This document shows positions 8,629 to 17,193 of a stretch of 64,000 nucleotides of DNA, piece after piece; the first letter of the stretch is position 1, and each line of letters begins with the position of its first letter. The position numbers and the translations under genes are program-made. The notes beneath the pieces were generated by a model. That model searched no databases. It saw only the letters and a list, made by a program, of their open reading frames with translations, and had not been told where the DNA came from. The stretch comes from JAICJC01 sp963709425 (GTDB lineage Bacteria; Actinomycetota; Thermoleophilia; Gaiellales; JAICJC01): the NCBI GenBank assembly GCA_963709425.1, contig CAVPWG010000002.1, positions 186,001 through 250,000 of the forward strand. Direction: 5' to 3'.

Positions 8629-9578
8629 CCGCAACGACGACGGAGCGACTGCAGGACGAGGTGCGCTCGCTCGCAACCGAGCGCAAGGCCGTCGTCCTGG
8701 CGCACAACTACCAGGTGCCCGAGGTGCAGGACGTGGCCGACTACGTCGGCGACTCGCTGGGGCTCTCCCAGCGGGCCGCAGCCACCGAGGCCGACGTGAT
8801 CGTGTTCTGCGGTGTCCACTTCATGGCCGAGACGGCCGCGGTGCTCGCCCCGCAGAAGACCGTCCTCATCCCCGACCTCGACGCCGGCTGTTCGCTCGCG
8901 GCGTCGATCGACGCCGACGCGCTGGCGCGGTGGAAGGCAGAGAACCCGGGAGCGGTGGTCGTGAGCTACGTCAACACGACCGCCGAGGTGAAGGCGCTCT
9001 CGGACTACTGCTGCACGTCGGGAAACGCGCGCCAGATCATCGAGGCCGTCCCCGCGGATCGCGACATCCTGTTCCTCCCCGACATGTTCCTGGGGGCCTA
9101 CCTCGAGCGCGTCACGGGCCGCAAGATGAAGGTGTGGCCGGGCGAGTGCCACGTCCACGCCGGGATCCGGCCCGATGACGTCGCCAGGACGCTCGACGAG
9201 CACCCCGACGCCGAGCTCCTCATCCATCCGGAGTGCGGCTGTGCCAGCCAGTGCATGTACGCGGCGTCCGACAACCCGGCGCTCGGCGCGCGCACCCACG
9301 TGCTCTCGACCGAGGGCATGGTGCAACGGGCGCGGACGTCGCCACGGCGCGAGTTCATGGTGGCCACCGAGACGGGCATCCTGCACCGGCTGGGCAAGGA
9401 GGCGCCCGACGCTCGCTTCTACGCGATGAGCGAGCGGGCCGTCTGCCGCTACATGAAGATGATCACCCTCGAGAAGCTGCGCGACTCGCTGCTCGAGATG
9501 CGCCACCGAGTCGCGGTCGACCCGGAGCTGGCAGCCCGCGCCCGCGGCGCGATCCAGCGCATGGTCGAGATCACGTAG
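8616..9578 (+). CDS. nadA: quinolinate synthase (4Fe-4S)
   Basis: 320 residues from GTG 8616, which has a GGAGG 7 bases upstream; the ATG at 8625 is too far from it. The three cluster cysteines are recognisable in VFCGVHFMAETA, WPGECHVHAG and HPECGCASQC. AHNYQVPEVQDVADYVGD is the N-terminal substrate segment. It condenses iminoaspartate with dihydroxyacetone phosphate to quinolinate. Third gene of nadB-nadC-nadA, overlapping nadC. The C-x-C before the last ligand also occurs in other NadA proteins. Confidence 0.95.
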   Translation: MAVMTATTTERLQDEVRSLATERKAVVLAHNYQVPEVQDVADYVGDSLGLSQRAAATEADVIVFCGVHFMAETAAVLAPQKTVLIPDLDAGCSLAASIDADALARWKAENPGAVVVSYVNTTAEVKALSDYCCTSGNARQIIEAVPADRDILFLPDMFLGAYLERVTGRKMKVWPGECHVHAGIRPDDVARTLDEHPDAELLIHPECGCASQCMYAASDNPALGARTHVLSTEGMVQRARTSPRREFMVATETGILHRLGKEAPDARFYAMSERAVCRYMKMITLEKLRDSLLEMRHRVAVDPELAARARGAIQRMVEIT

Positions 9579-9677
9579 ACCGCCGCGCGACGACGGGGCG
9601 CCGGCATGATCACTCCTGATACCGTCGCGGGCATGGCGAGCGACTGCAACGCGCACGCAGACCGGCCGGAGGCGTAG

Positions 9678-10242
9678 GCGCTCATCCTGGTCCCCACCGA
9701 CGTCGAGGCCGAGCTCCTGGGCGACGGCCTGCCCGGCCGCCTGCGTGTGTGCGGGTTCGGGCTCGCAGCCGCCGGCGCCGGCGCGGCGCACGCCATCGCG
9801 ACCCACGCGGCCGACGCCGAGGCGGGGGTCGTACTCGTCGGCGCCGCAGGCACGTTTGACACCGGGCGGCTCGCGATCGGCGCGGCGTTCGACGCGGCCG
9901 CCGTGCGCATCGACGGGATCGGTGCCGGCGGAGCGGGACCCGGCCCAGCTTGGCTTCGCCGATGCCGACGTGATCGCTCTGGGAGGCGAGGACGGCGAGG
10001 TGCTCTCGGTCGCCGCCGCGGCGGACGGCGCCCCGAGCGCCGCCCGGCGCGCAGCGCGGTACCCGGCCGCACTCGCCGAGGAGATGGAGGGGTTCGCAGT
10101 GGCGGTGGCAGCCGGGCTCTTCGGCGTCCCGCTTCGGATCGTGCGCGGCGCGTCCAACCTGGCGGGCGACCGAAACCACGCGGAGTGGCGGATGGCCGAG
10201 GCCCTCGCCGCAGCTCGGACGCGACTCCTGGAGACGGCGTGA
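9678..10242 (+). CDS. mqnB: futalosine hydrolase, frameshifted (menaquinone biosynthesis)
   Basis: The N-terminal part (ILVPTDVEAE, then VVLVGAAGTFDTG) reads in the frame of 9678. The C-terminal part (AQLGFADADVIALGG, EEMEGFAVAVAAG, RGASNLAGDRNHAEW) reads one frame later. The switch falls near 9925-9950 and needs one base skipped. The Glu in EEMEGFAVA and the Asp in AGDRNH are the nucleosidase catalytic positions. The start is also odd: a TAG at 9675 directly precedes the first recognisable residues and there is no start codon where expected. The product would split (dehypoxanthine) futalosine in the alternative menaquinone pathway. The stop overlaps the mqnD start. Either a decayed gene or two sequencing errors. 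Confidence 0.7.
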
Positions 10243-11070
10243 AGCTCCGGCTCGGCCTCTCGACGTGCCCGAACGACACGTTCGCCTTCCACGCCATCCT
10301 CGAGCGTCGCATCGACCTGCGCGGCCTCGAGTTCGAGGCGGAGCTGCTCGACGTCCAGGCGCTGAACGACGGGCTCTTCGCGAACCGGTACGACATCTCG
10401 AAGGCCAGCTTCCACGCCGCGCTCCTGCTCGCCGACCGGTACGGCGTCGTCCCGGCCGGGTCGGCGCTCGGGCTTCGGCGTCGGCCCGCTGATCGTCGCC
10501 GCACGCGACGGCGTCTGGCCGTCGCCCGAGGCCCGCGTTCTGTGCCCCGGCCCGACGACGACGGCCACCCTGCTCTACCGCTGCCTTCATCCCGACAGCG
10601 CCCGGATCGACCACGCGGTCTTCTCGGACATCGGCCCCGCGCTCCGGCGAGGCGATCACGACCTCGGCGTGCTGATCCACGAGGGCCGGCTCACCTACCG
10701 CCGCGACGGCCTCCGGCTGGTCGAGGACCTGGGCGCGTCGTTCGAGGACCTGGCACGGGCTCCGGTGCCGCTCGGCGGCGTCGTGGCGCGCCTCGACCTG
10801 CCCGACGACGTGGTCGAGCGGTTCACGGCCGTCCTGCGCGATTCGATCGCCTACGCCGCCGCACACCGCGGCGACGCCCTCGTCACGATCCGGCGGTACG
10901 CCCAGGAGCTGGGCGAGGACGTGATCTGGCCCTACGTCGCGCTCTACGTGACCGAGCACACGGTCGATCTCGGCGAGGAGGGCGCGCGGGCGCTCGAGGT
11001 GCTGGAGCAGACCGGGCGTGAGTCGGCCGCGCTGCCCGAGGATCTGCCCCGCCTGCGCATTCTCGTTTGA
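10239..11070 (+). CDS. mqnD: 1,4-dihydroxy-6-naphthoate synthase, frameshifted (menaquinone biosynthesis)
   Basis: The first part (LRLGLSTCPNDTFAFHAIL, QALNDGLFANRYDISKAS) reads from GTG 10239. The second part (GFGVGPLIVA, GVLIHEGRLTYRRDGL, VTEHTVDLGEEG) reads one frame later. The switch sits on the GGG at 10470-10472: with two Gs the protein would run SALGFGVGPLIVA, the expected family sequence. It is a periplasmic-binding-protein-fold enzyme converting cyclic dehypoxanthine futalosine to dihydroxynaphthoate. It overlaps mqnB by GTGA, so this is an mqnB-mqnD operon. Only the single extra base argues against an intact gene. Confidence 0.75.
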
Positions 11071-11105
11071 ATTCACGTTTCGCCTCGTCTAAATTGTGAT
11101 TTAGA
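11067..11105 (+). promoter_or_regulatory. mntR promoter with palindromic operator overlapping the start codon
   Basis: TTGAAT (11067-11072), a 17-base spacer and TAAATT (11090-11095) form a good promoter. A perfect palindrome, TCTAAAT-TGTG-ATTTAGA (11088-11105), covers the -10 box and ends on the A of the mntR ATG. Transcription would start about at the ATG, so the mRNA is probably leaderless. A DtxR/MntR-family protein binding here would block its own transcription, the common autoregulatory arrangement. The operator assignment is inferred from symmetry and position. Confidence 0.6.
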
Positions 11106-11762
11106 TGTTGAGCGAGGCGGCACAGGACTACATGAAGCAGATCTATCTGCTCGAGCGCCGGGACGGCAAGGCGTCGACGTCGGCGCTGGCCGACGCGATG
11201 GGCGTCTCGGCCGCCTCGGCGACGGCGATGGTCAAGAAGCTGGCGACCCTGGGGCTCGTCGAGCACAGCCGCTACCACGGCGTCACCCTCACGCCACCGG
11301 GCGAGAAGGTGGCGCTCGAGGTGGTCCGCCACCACCGGCTGCTCGAGGTCTACCTGACGCGAGACCCTTGGCCTCTCGTGGGATCGCGTGCACTCCGAGG
11401 CCGAGCGGCTCGAGCACGTGCTCTCGGAGGAGCTCGAGGCCGAGATCGACCGGGTGCTGGGCTACCCCGTGACCGACCCCCACGGCGATCCGATTCCCAC
11501 CCCCGACCTCGTGATCGCGGCCGAGCCGGCGCAGCGCATGGCCGAGCTCGAGCCCGGCCAGGCCGCGGTGGTGCGCCAGGTGCCCGACGGCGATCCGTCG
11601 CTCCTGCGCTATCTCGCGGGCCTCGGGCTGGTGCCCGACACGCCGTTCACAATGGTCGAGAAGGCCCCGTTCGGCGGGCCGCTGACGCTGGAGGTCGGCG
11701 GCACGCAGCAGGCGGTCGGAGTCGAGCTGGCCGAGCGGATCGGCGTCGAGGTGACCGCGTGA
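11105..11762 (+). CDS. mntR: manganese-dependent DtxR/MntR-family repressor, frameshifted
   Basis: The N-terminal winged helix (YMKQIYLLERRDGKASTSAL, MGVSAASATAMVKKL) and the dimerisation/metal region (VHSEAERLEHVLSEE, with His and Glu ligands) are typical of DtxR proteins. Residues after about 140 are a FeoA/SH3-like domain (LEPGQAAVVRQV). The two parts are in different frames: an extra C at 11360 turns the expected LTETLGLSWDR reading into another frame. The GTG of the Nramp gene overlaps the stop. A neighbouring Mn transporter makes manganese control more likely than iron control. With the extra base removed it is a complete gene of about 218 residues. Confidence 0.78.
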
Positions 11763-13025
11763 CGCCGAACGCCGTTCGCGCGGCTGTCGCGCCCGCACCC
11801 CACATCAGCACCCCATGGGCCCGGATCAAGCGTGTCCTGCCGTTCCTCGGGCCGGCGTTCGTGGCGAGCGTCGCCTACATGGACCCGGGGAACTTCGCCA
11901 CCAACATCCAGGCCGGCGCCGACTTCGGCTACATGCTCCTGTGGGTGCTCGTCGCCTCGAACCTGATGGCGATCCTCATCCAGTCGCTCTCGGCCAAGCT
12001 CGGCATCGCGTCAGGTTTGACGCTGCCGCAGGCGATCCGCGCGAACACCACCCGGCGGGTGCGGATCGGGTTGTGGCTGGCGGCCGAGTCAGCCGCGATG
12101 GCGACCGACCTGGCCGAGTTCCTCGGCGCCGCCATCGGGATGCAGATCCTGTTCGGGCTCGGCCTGCTCCCGTCGGCGCTCCTGACGGCGGTCGCGTCGT
12201 TCGCACTGCTCGCGGTGCAGCGCTTCGGTCACGTGCGCTTCGAGGTCGCGATCATGGCGATTCGTCGCCGTGATCGGCGCCGCGTTCGTGATCGAGATCC
12301 TCATCTCGAACCCCGATCCCGCAGGCGTCCTGCACGGCATGCTCGTGCCGGGCATCCAGTCGAGCGCCGTCTACGTGGCGGTCGCCATGGTCGGCGCGAC
12401 CGTGATGCCGCACGTCGTCTACCTCCACTCGGGGCTCGTCCAGCACCGCAACACGATCCTCGACGGCAAGAGCAAGCGCGAGCACTTCCGCCATGAGCTG
12501 ATCGACATCGCGCTCGCCATGAACGGCGCGTTCCTCATCAACGCGTCGATGGTGATCATGGCCGCGGCGGTGTTCTTCCACGTCGGGGCCGACATCTCCG
12601 GGATCGAGGACGCTCACGCCACGCTCGGCCCACTCCTTGGCTCGCTCGCGCCGGCGGCGTTCGGGATCGCGCTCCTGGCCTCGGGGCTGTCGTCTTCCAC
12701 CGTCGGAACGCTCGCCGGCCAGATGATCATCGACGGCTTCATGAACTGGCAGGTCTCGGTCTTCATCCGCCGGCTGATCACGATGATCCCGGCGCTGATC
12801 GTGATCGCCGCAGGCGCCGACACGCTGAGGACCCTCGTCGCGAGCCAGGTCGTGCTCTCGCTGGTGCTGCCCTTCGCGGTGGTGCCGCTCGTGTGGCTCA
12901 CGTCGCGACGCGATGTGATGGGCGATCTCGTGAACGGCCCGGTCATCCGGGCCCTGGCGATCGGCGTCGCGGCGCTCGTGATCGCGATGAACGTCGTGCT
13001 GCTCGTCGTCACCGCCGCCGGCTGA
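11759..13025 (+). CDS. mntH: Nramp-family divalent metal (Mn2+) transporter, frameshifted
   Basis: The first part contains the family signature in TM1 (AYMDPGNFATNIQAGADFGY) and several hydrophobic segments. The second, one frame later from about 12261, contains MVGATVMPHVVYLHSGL (TM6, with the M-P-H metal site) and further membrane segments to the end. An extra A at 12260 separates them: without it the junction reads IMAFVAVIGAAFVIEIL. Eleven or so membrane spans in total, normal Nramp size of about 420 residues. It imports Mn2+ with protons. It is translationally coupled to mntR (GTGA), which very likely represses it. Confidence 0.8.
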
Positions 13026-13037
13026 GGGTCGGCCCGG

Positions 13038-13385
13038 TCAGCCCGGGGCGTGCCCGAAGAACCAGCGCTCGAGCGGCTCGAGCAGCTCCGGCCCGCCGAA
13101 CGGCGCGACCTCCTGGGTGCGGCCGTCGTCTCGCGAGACGTCGAGGTCGGACGCGAGCGCCTCGTTGGCGGCGTCGAGCGCGTCGCCCATCTCGAAACCC
13201 TCGAAGACATAGTCGTCGTCGCGGATGGCGCCGTTCGTCCGCTGGGCCAGATCCACCGCCCGGCCTACGGCCCACACCGCGCCCGGCTTCCGCTCGATCC
13301 AGATCGTGATGCGTTCGGCTGCGCCGTCCTCGCCCACACCCTGGACCGAGCGCTGCGCGAACCACTGGCTGGAATTGTGCGGCAT
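13038..13385 (-). CDS. conserved hypothetical protein, 115 aa
   Basis: I do not recognise this protein. It starts MPHNSSQWFAQRSVQGVGE, has a central segment like a small alpha/beta domain (ERITIWIERKPGAVWAVGR, DDYVFEGFEMGDALDAANEAL) and ends in a Pro/Leu-rich, Trp-containing tail. It has no signal peptide, membrane segment or cysteine, so a soluble cytoplasmic protein is likely. It is convergent with mntH (12-base gap) and divergent from the acyl-CoA dehydrogenase gene. The composition (acidic, with normal codon bias) supports a real gene rather than a shadow. Confidence 0.6.
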   Translation of the reverse strand: MPHNSSQWFAQRSVQGVGEDGAAERITIWIERKPGAVWAVGRAVDLAQRTNGAIRDDDYVFEGFEMGDALDAANEALASDLDVSRDDGRTQEVAPFGGPELLEPLERWFFGHAPG

Positions 13386-13475
13386 GTCGGATCGCCTCCC
13401 GTGGCCGTGTCGCTGGACGTGGAGCTTAGGCGGCGGGCGGGCGGACCGGCAAGCCCGCCGATATCATCCGCCGCC

Positions 13476-14588
13476 ATGCAGGCCCGGGCGGCGGCCTTTG
13501 CGCGCGAGCAGGTGATCCCGGCGATCGACGGATGGGAGCAGCACGGGCGGTATCCCCGCGCCGTCGTCGCGGCATCCGGTCTCACCGGGCTCTTCTGCCC
13601 GGAGGCGTTCGGCGGCGCGGCGCTCACCTATCCCGAGGGGATGGCGGTCTTCGAGGAGCTCGGGCGCGGCGACGCCGCATTGGCCTTCTCGCTCTCGATG
13701 CACAACGCGGTGGCGGCGGCTGTCGCCGGCCATGCCGAGCTCGCCGGGCGGTGGGCGCGGGTGCTCGCCGCGGGCGACGCGCTCGGCGGGTTCTCGCTGA
13801 CCGAACCACACGCCGGCTCCGACGCGACGGCGATCACGACGCGCGCCGAGCCGGACGGCAAGAGCTGGCGGGTGACCGGGCGGAAGGCGTGGGTGTCGCT
13901 CGCCGGGGAGGCCGACCTGTTCCTCGTGGTGTGCAAGACGTCAGCCGAGCCCGGCCACCGCGACGTCGCAATCGTGGCCGTCGAGGAAGCCGCGGCCGGC
14001 GTGTCGTTCCCCGTGCTCTACCGAAAGGCGTGCGCCGACTTCCTCCCGATCGGCGAGATGGAGCTCGACGGCGCCCCGGGCGTCCTCCTGGCGCCGCCCG
14101 GAGCCGGAATGCGCGCGGCCCTTGGCGCTATCGACGTTGCCCGTTGCGACATCGCAGCGATCGCGGCGGGGCTGCACGCCGCGGCGCTCGACACGGCTGT
14201 CAGGTACGCCTCGGAGCGGCAGGCGTTCGGCGCCCCGCTCCTCGACCTCGATCCACTGCGGTTTTCGTTGGCTGATGTGGCAACGGATCTCGAAGCGAGC
14301 CGACTTCTGTACCGCCAGGCCGCCGAGCGGCTGGGAACGCCCGCGGGCCCGGTGGCCGTTGCGCACGCCAAGCGGTTCTGCCCCGACGCGGCCCTGCGTG
14401 CCGCGATCGCCTGCAGCGAGGTGCTCGGCGCCTACGGCTGGCTACTCGACCACCCGCTGGCGCGGATGATCGCGCTCGCCAAGATGCTCCAGGTGGTCGA
14501 CGGGACGGCCGAGATCCAGCGCGTCGTGATCGGCCGGGAGCTGGCGCGCCGAGCCTCTGGAGATGGAGCAATTCCGGGGACAGGATAA
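13476..14588 (+). CDS. acyl-CoA dehydrogenase family protein
   Basis: 370 residues from ATG 13476, 8 bases after a TATCAT -10 box; the frame is open further upstream, but family similarity starts here. Motifs: GGFSLTEPHAGSDATAITT (FAD and substrate contact), KAWVSLAGEADLF, VRYASERQAFGAPL, and near the C-terminus MLQVVDGTAEIQRVVIGREL, where the catalytic Glu is expected. It is a cytoplasmic flavoprotein oxidising an acyl-CoA thioester. The extreme C-terminus and the stop codon are encoded by the palindrome at 14576-14599, which probably added or replaced the last residues. Confidence 0.85.
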   Translation: MQARAAAFAREQVIPAIDGWEQHGRYPRAVVAASGLTGLFCPEAFGGAALTYPEGMAVFEELGRGDAALAFSLSMHNAVAAAVAGHAELAGRWARVLAAGDALGGFSLTEPHAGSDATAITTRAEPDGKSWRVTGRKAWVSLAGEADLFLVVCKTSAEPGHRDVAIVAVEEAAAGVSFPVLYRKACADFLPIGEMELDGAPGVLLAPPGAGMRAALGAIDVARCDIAAIAAGLHAAALDTAVRYASERQAFGAPLLDLDPLRFSLADVATDLEASRLLYRQAAERLGTPAGPVAVAHAKRFCPDAALRAAIACSEVLGAYGWLLDHPLARMIALAKMLQVVDGTAEIQRVVIGRELARRASGDGAIPGTG

Positions 14589-14599
14589 ATCCTGTCCCC
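14576..14599. repeat. perfect palindrome (11-base arms), possible bidirectional terminator or REP element
   Basis: GGGGACAGGAT at 14576-14586 and its exact complement ATCCTGTCCCC at 14589-14599 are separated by AA. It lies between convergent genes and overlaps the acyl-CoA dehydrogenase stop codon. No T-run follows on either side, so it is not a classical intrinsic terminator. A half-copy (GGGGACAGG) occurs at 17177-17185. The pattern resembles dispersed REP-type palindromes. Confidence 0.6.
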
Positions 14600-14604
14600 A
14601 GCGA

Positions 14605-15087
14605 TCAGTTCCCGAAATCTTCGGGGGTGACGTTCTCGAGGAACTTCTTGAACTCGTCGATGACCTCGCCCGAATCCTCGGGCTCCTGGTTGAACTCGAT
14701 CGCCGAGTCGTCGATCACCTCGTCGGCGACGAAGATCTTCGCGTCGGCGCGGACTGCCAGGGCGATGGCATCGGACGGGCGTGAGTCGATTTCGATCTCG
14801 GAACCATTCACCTGAAGCGTGATCTGGGCGTAGAACGTGTTCTCGCGCAGCTCGGTGACCGCCACCTTGGAGACGCTCGCGTTCAGCTCGCCGAGCATCT
14901 CCGTGACGAGGTCGTGAGTCATCGGCCGCGGAGTGGGCGTGCCCTGGAGCTTCATCAGGATCGCCGCGGCCTCGGGATGCCCGATCCAGATCGGCAGGAA
15001 CTTGGTGCCGTCGAGGGTGCGGAGCAGGACGATCGGCTGCTTCCCCACCATGTCGAAGGACACGCCGTAGATGCTCATCTCCTGCAT
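14605..15087 (-). CDS. bifunctional nuclease family protein (BFN/DUF151)
   Basis: 160 residues. The domain is recognisable from FLPIWIGHPEAAAILMKLQG, RPMTHDLVTEML, LRENTFYAQITL and DSRPSDAIALAVRADAKIFV, followed by an acidic C-terminal tail that would fit the UvrB/C-binding motif region. Family members have been reported to have RNase and DNase activity, but the biological role in bacteria is unclear. No signal peptide. It stands alone, convergent with the acyl-CoA dehydrogenase gene and 33 bases downstream of the PLP decarboxylase gene. Confidence 0.85.
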   Translation of the reverse strand: MQEMSIYGVSFDMVGKQPIVLLRTLDGTKFLPIWIGHPEAAAILMKLQGTPTPRPMTHDLVTEMLGELNASVSKVAVTELRENTFYAQITLQVNGSEIEIDSRPSDAIALAVRADAKIFVADEVIDDSAIEFNQEPEDSGEVIDEFKKFLENVTPEDFGN

Positions 15088-15120
15088 CCTTTGGCCAGTA
15101 TAGCCACGGCCCTCGCGGTC

Positions 15121-16482
15121 TCAGCTGGCCGCTTCGGCGGCCCCGATCACGCTCCGCAACGCCTCCTCGTCGGAGCGGTGGCCGAGCGCACAGATTCGCG
15201 CGGTACGCTCGCCGGCGACCGTGGTGGCGCTGATGAACGCGCCTGCGGCCACCACCTCCGCCACCATCCGCTCGACCGGGACGCCGTCCGCCGACCGGAA
15301 GTTGACCACCCCGAGCGACGGCCCGGTCACGAGCTCGAGCCGCGGCGACTCGGCGATCAGCTCGGCCGCGAGCAGCCCCAGGTCGAGGCTCCTGTCGAGC
15401 GCCGTCCGGATCTCCCGAAAGCCGAACGTCTTCAATGTGAGCCACACCTTGAGCGCACGAAACGGCCGCGAGAGCTCGATGCCGCGGTCGGCGAAGTTCA
15501 CACCGCCGTAGCGGTCCATGTCCTTCAGGTACTCGGGGCGGACCGTGAACGTCGTCTCGAGATCCGCGCCGCGCCGGGCGAACACGACGCCCGCCAGCAG
15601 CGGGCAGTAGAGCGACTTGTGAGCGTCGAGCACCAGGGTGTCCGCCAGCTCGAGGCCGGGCATCGCAGCCCGACCCCGTTCCGTGAGCGCATGGAAGCCG
15701 CCGTAGGCGGCATCGACATGGAGCCACGCGCCGCGCTCACCCGCGACCCGGTGGAGCGCGGGCAGGTCGTCGACGGCGCCGGTGTTGGTGCTGCCGGCGG
15801 CGGCGATCACGCACCACGGCACGCGCCCGGCGCCGGCATCCGCGGCCATCGCCTCGGCGAGCGCGTCGGGGCACATGCGGAACCGCTCGTCGACGGCCAC
15901 GTCGCGCACCTGCTCGATCCCGATCAGCCGAAGGGCCCGACCGACGGACGAGTGGGCCTCGGTCGTCACGTAGGCGACCCGGGCGGCACCGCCGTCGGGA
16001 CGGCGGTCGCGCGCCACCGTCAGGCCCACGAGGTTCGCCGTCGAGCCGCCGCTCGCGATCACGCCCTCGGCCGCCGGGTCGAGGCCCAGGAGCTCGCGGA
16101 ACCATCCCAGCACCTCGAGCTCGATGACCGCGGCGCCGGGGCCGCTCTGGTAGCTGCCGGCGAAGACGTTGAGGCCCGCGGCCAACATGTCGGCGACCGC
16201 GCCCGGGAACGTCGGCGAGACCGGGATGTAGGCGAACATGCCGGGGTGGTGATTTCGCACGCCCGGGCCGAGCACCTCCCGGCGAAGCCATCCGAGCAGC
16301 TCGACGGGGTCGGATCCCGTCTCGGGCGGCGGCTCCACAACCCGCTGGGCCAGGTCCGGCGGCGGCGGCGTGAACGTCGGCCCGGACCGGAGGGTCGTCA
16401 GGTGCTCGACGACCGCGTCGACCGCCGCATACCCCAGCTCGCGCATCTGCTCCGGGGTGAGTTCGAGCCCGCTGTCGGCCAC
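15121..16482 (-). CDS. PLP-dependent group II amino acid decarboxylase
   Basis: 453 residues from GTG 16482; the open frame continues upstream through tag but similarity starts here. PLP-site features are ASGGSTANLVGL, the stacking and Asp region in WLHVDAAYGGFHAL, and the Schiff-base Lys in VLDAHKSLYCPLLAGV. The N-terminal HHPGMFAYIPVSPTFPGAVADML segment is typical of aromatic-L-amino-acid decarboxylase-like enzymes. Substrate (Tyr, Trp, Glu or another) cannot be decided. It is cytoplasmic. It follows tag with an 11-base gap on the same strand and may share its transcript. Confidence 0.85.
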   Translation of the reverse strand: MADSGLELTPEQMRELGYAAVDAVVEHLTTLRSGPTFTPPPPDLAQRVVEPPPETGSDPVELLGWLRREVLGPGVRNHHPGMFAYIPVSPTFPGAVADMLAAGLNVFAGSYQSGPGAAVIELEVLGWFRELLGLDPAAEGVIASGGSTANLVGLTVARDRRPDGGAARVAYVTTEAHSSVGRALRLIGIEQVRDVAVDERFRMCPDALAEAMAADAGAGRVPWCVIAAAGSTNTGAVDDLPALHRVAGERGAWLHVDAAYGGFHALTERGRAAMPGLELADTLVLDAHKSLYCPLLAGVVFARRGADLETTFTVRPEYLKDMDRYGGVNFADRGIELSRPFRALKVWLTLKTFGFREIRTALDRSLDLGLLAAELIAESPRLELVTGPSLGVVNFRSADGVPVERMVAEVVAAGAFISATTVAGERTARICALGHRSDEEALRSVIGAAEAAS

Positions 16483-16493
16483 GAGGCGCGAGT

Positions 16494-17072
16494 CTATCCG
16501 AGCGCCGCCACGACCTCGGCGTACCGGTCGCAGTCGACGGTGTGGTCGTTCACCAGCCCGGTCGCCTGCATGAACGCGTAGCAGACGGTCGGCCCGACGA
16601 ACCGGAAACCGCGCCGCTTCATATCGCGGCTCATCGCCTTCGACTCCACCGTCTCGGACGGCACCTCGGCGATCGTCCGCCGGCGGTTCTGGATCGGGGC
16701 GCCGCCGACGAAGCTCCAGACGTAGTCCGCCAGGCCGCCAAGCTCGCCGCGCACCTCGAGCGTCGCCCGGGCGTTGGCGACGGCCGACTCGATCTTGAGC
16801 CGGTTGCGCACGATCCCCGGATCGGCCATGAGCCGCTCGACATCGGCGTCGCCGAACCGGGCCACGCGGTCGGGGTCGAAACCGGCGAACGCGTGGCGGT
16901 AGCCGTCGCGCTTGCGCAGGATCGTCGACCACGAGAGCCCGGCCTGGGCGCCCTCGAGCACGAGCATCTCGTAGAGATGACGGTCGTCGCGGGACGGCAC
17001 GCCCCACTCCTCGTCGTGGTAGGCGGCGTAGAGCGCGTCGCCGTCAGGCACCCAGTCACAGCGATTCGGCAT
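16494..17072 (-). CDS. tag: DNA-3-methyladenine glycosylase I
   Basis: 192 residues, normal length. It starts MPNRCDWVPDGDALYAAYHD, with Cys5 and His19 as zinc ligands, and the matching C-terminal pair is in LVNDHTVDC. WGVPSRDDRHLYEMLVLEG and QAGLSWSTILRKRDGYR are the conserved Tag segments lining the 3-methyladenine pocket. It removes 3-methyladenine from alkylated DNA as the first step of base excision repair. It begins 7 bases after the tRNA-Ile gene on the same strand, so it may be co-transcribed with that tRNA. Confidence 0.93.
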   Translation of the reverse strand: MPNRCDWVPDGDALYAAYHDEEWGVPSRDDRHLYEMLVLEGAQAGLSWSTILRKRDGYRHAFAGFDPDRVARFGDADVERLMADPGIVRNRLKIESAVANARATLEVRGELGGLADYVWSFVGGAPIQNRRRTIAEVPSETVESKAMSRDMKRRGFRFVGPTVCYAFMQATGLVNDHTVDCDRYAEVVAALG

Positions 17073-17079
17073 CTCGGGA

Positions 17080-17153
17080 TGGGCGATCCTGGACTCGAAC
17101 CAGGGACCTCCGCCTTATCAGAGCGGCGCTCTAACCGACTGAGCTAATCGCCC
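17080..17153 (-). tRNA. tRNA-Ile (GAT)
   Basis: A 74-base cloverleaf on the minus strand. Acceptor GGGCGAT pairs with ATCGCCC plus discriminator A; D arm GCTC/GAGC; anticodon stem CCGCT(C)/GGCGG with anticodon GAT at 17119-17117; T arm with GGTTCGAGTCC. No CCA is encoded. It lies between parB and tag with its own promoter-like sequence upstream. Confidence 0.95.
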
Positions 17154-17165
17154 GAGAGCGACGGC

Positions 17166-17193
17166 AGGATACCACCGGGGACAGGACGCTCAA
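17166..17193 (-). promoter_or_regulatory. candidate promoter for tRNA-Ile (and tag)
   Basis: On the minus strand TTGAGC (17193-17188), 16 bases and TATCCT (17171-17166) precede the tRNA 5' end by 12 bases. The -35 overlaps the last codons of parB. It matches 4 of 6 consensus bases in each hexamer. Confidence 0.45.

Noticed and set aside
8133..10568. An 811-codon minus-strand frame opposite nadC, nadA and mqnB
   Set aside because: Antisense to three well-supported genes, with no domain and a repetitive composition.
10470..12260. Programmed +1 frameshifting in mqnD, mntR and mntH
   Set aside because: No shared slippery sequence or stimulatory structure is seen at the sites, and adjacent unrelated genes are affected alike; sequence error is the simpler reading. 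Kept only as an alternative in the findings.
15121..17007. A single 628-residue protein covering both the decarboxylase and tag regions
   Set aside because: The upstream part is the wrong frame of tag; decarboxylase similarity starts near GTG 16482.
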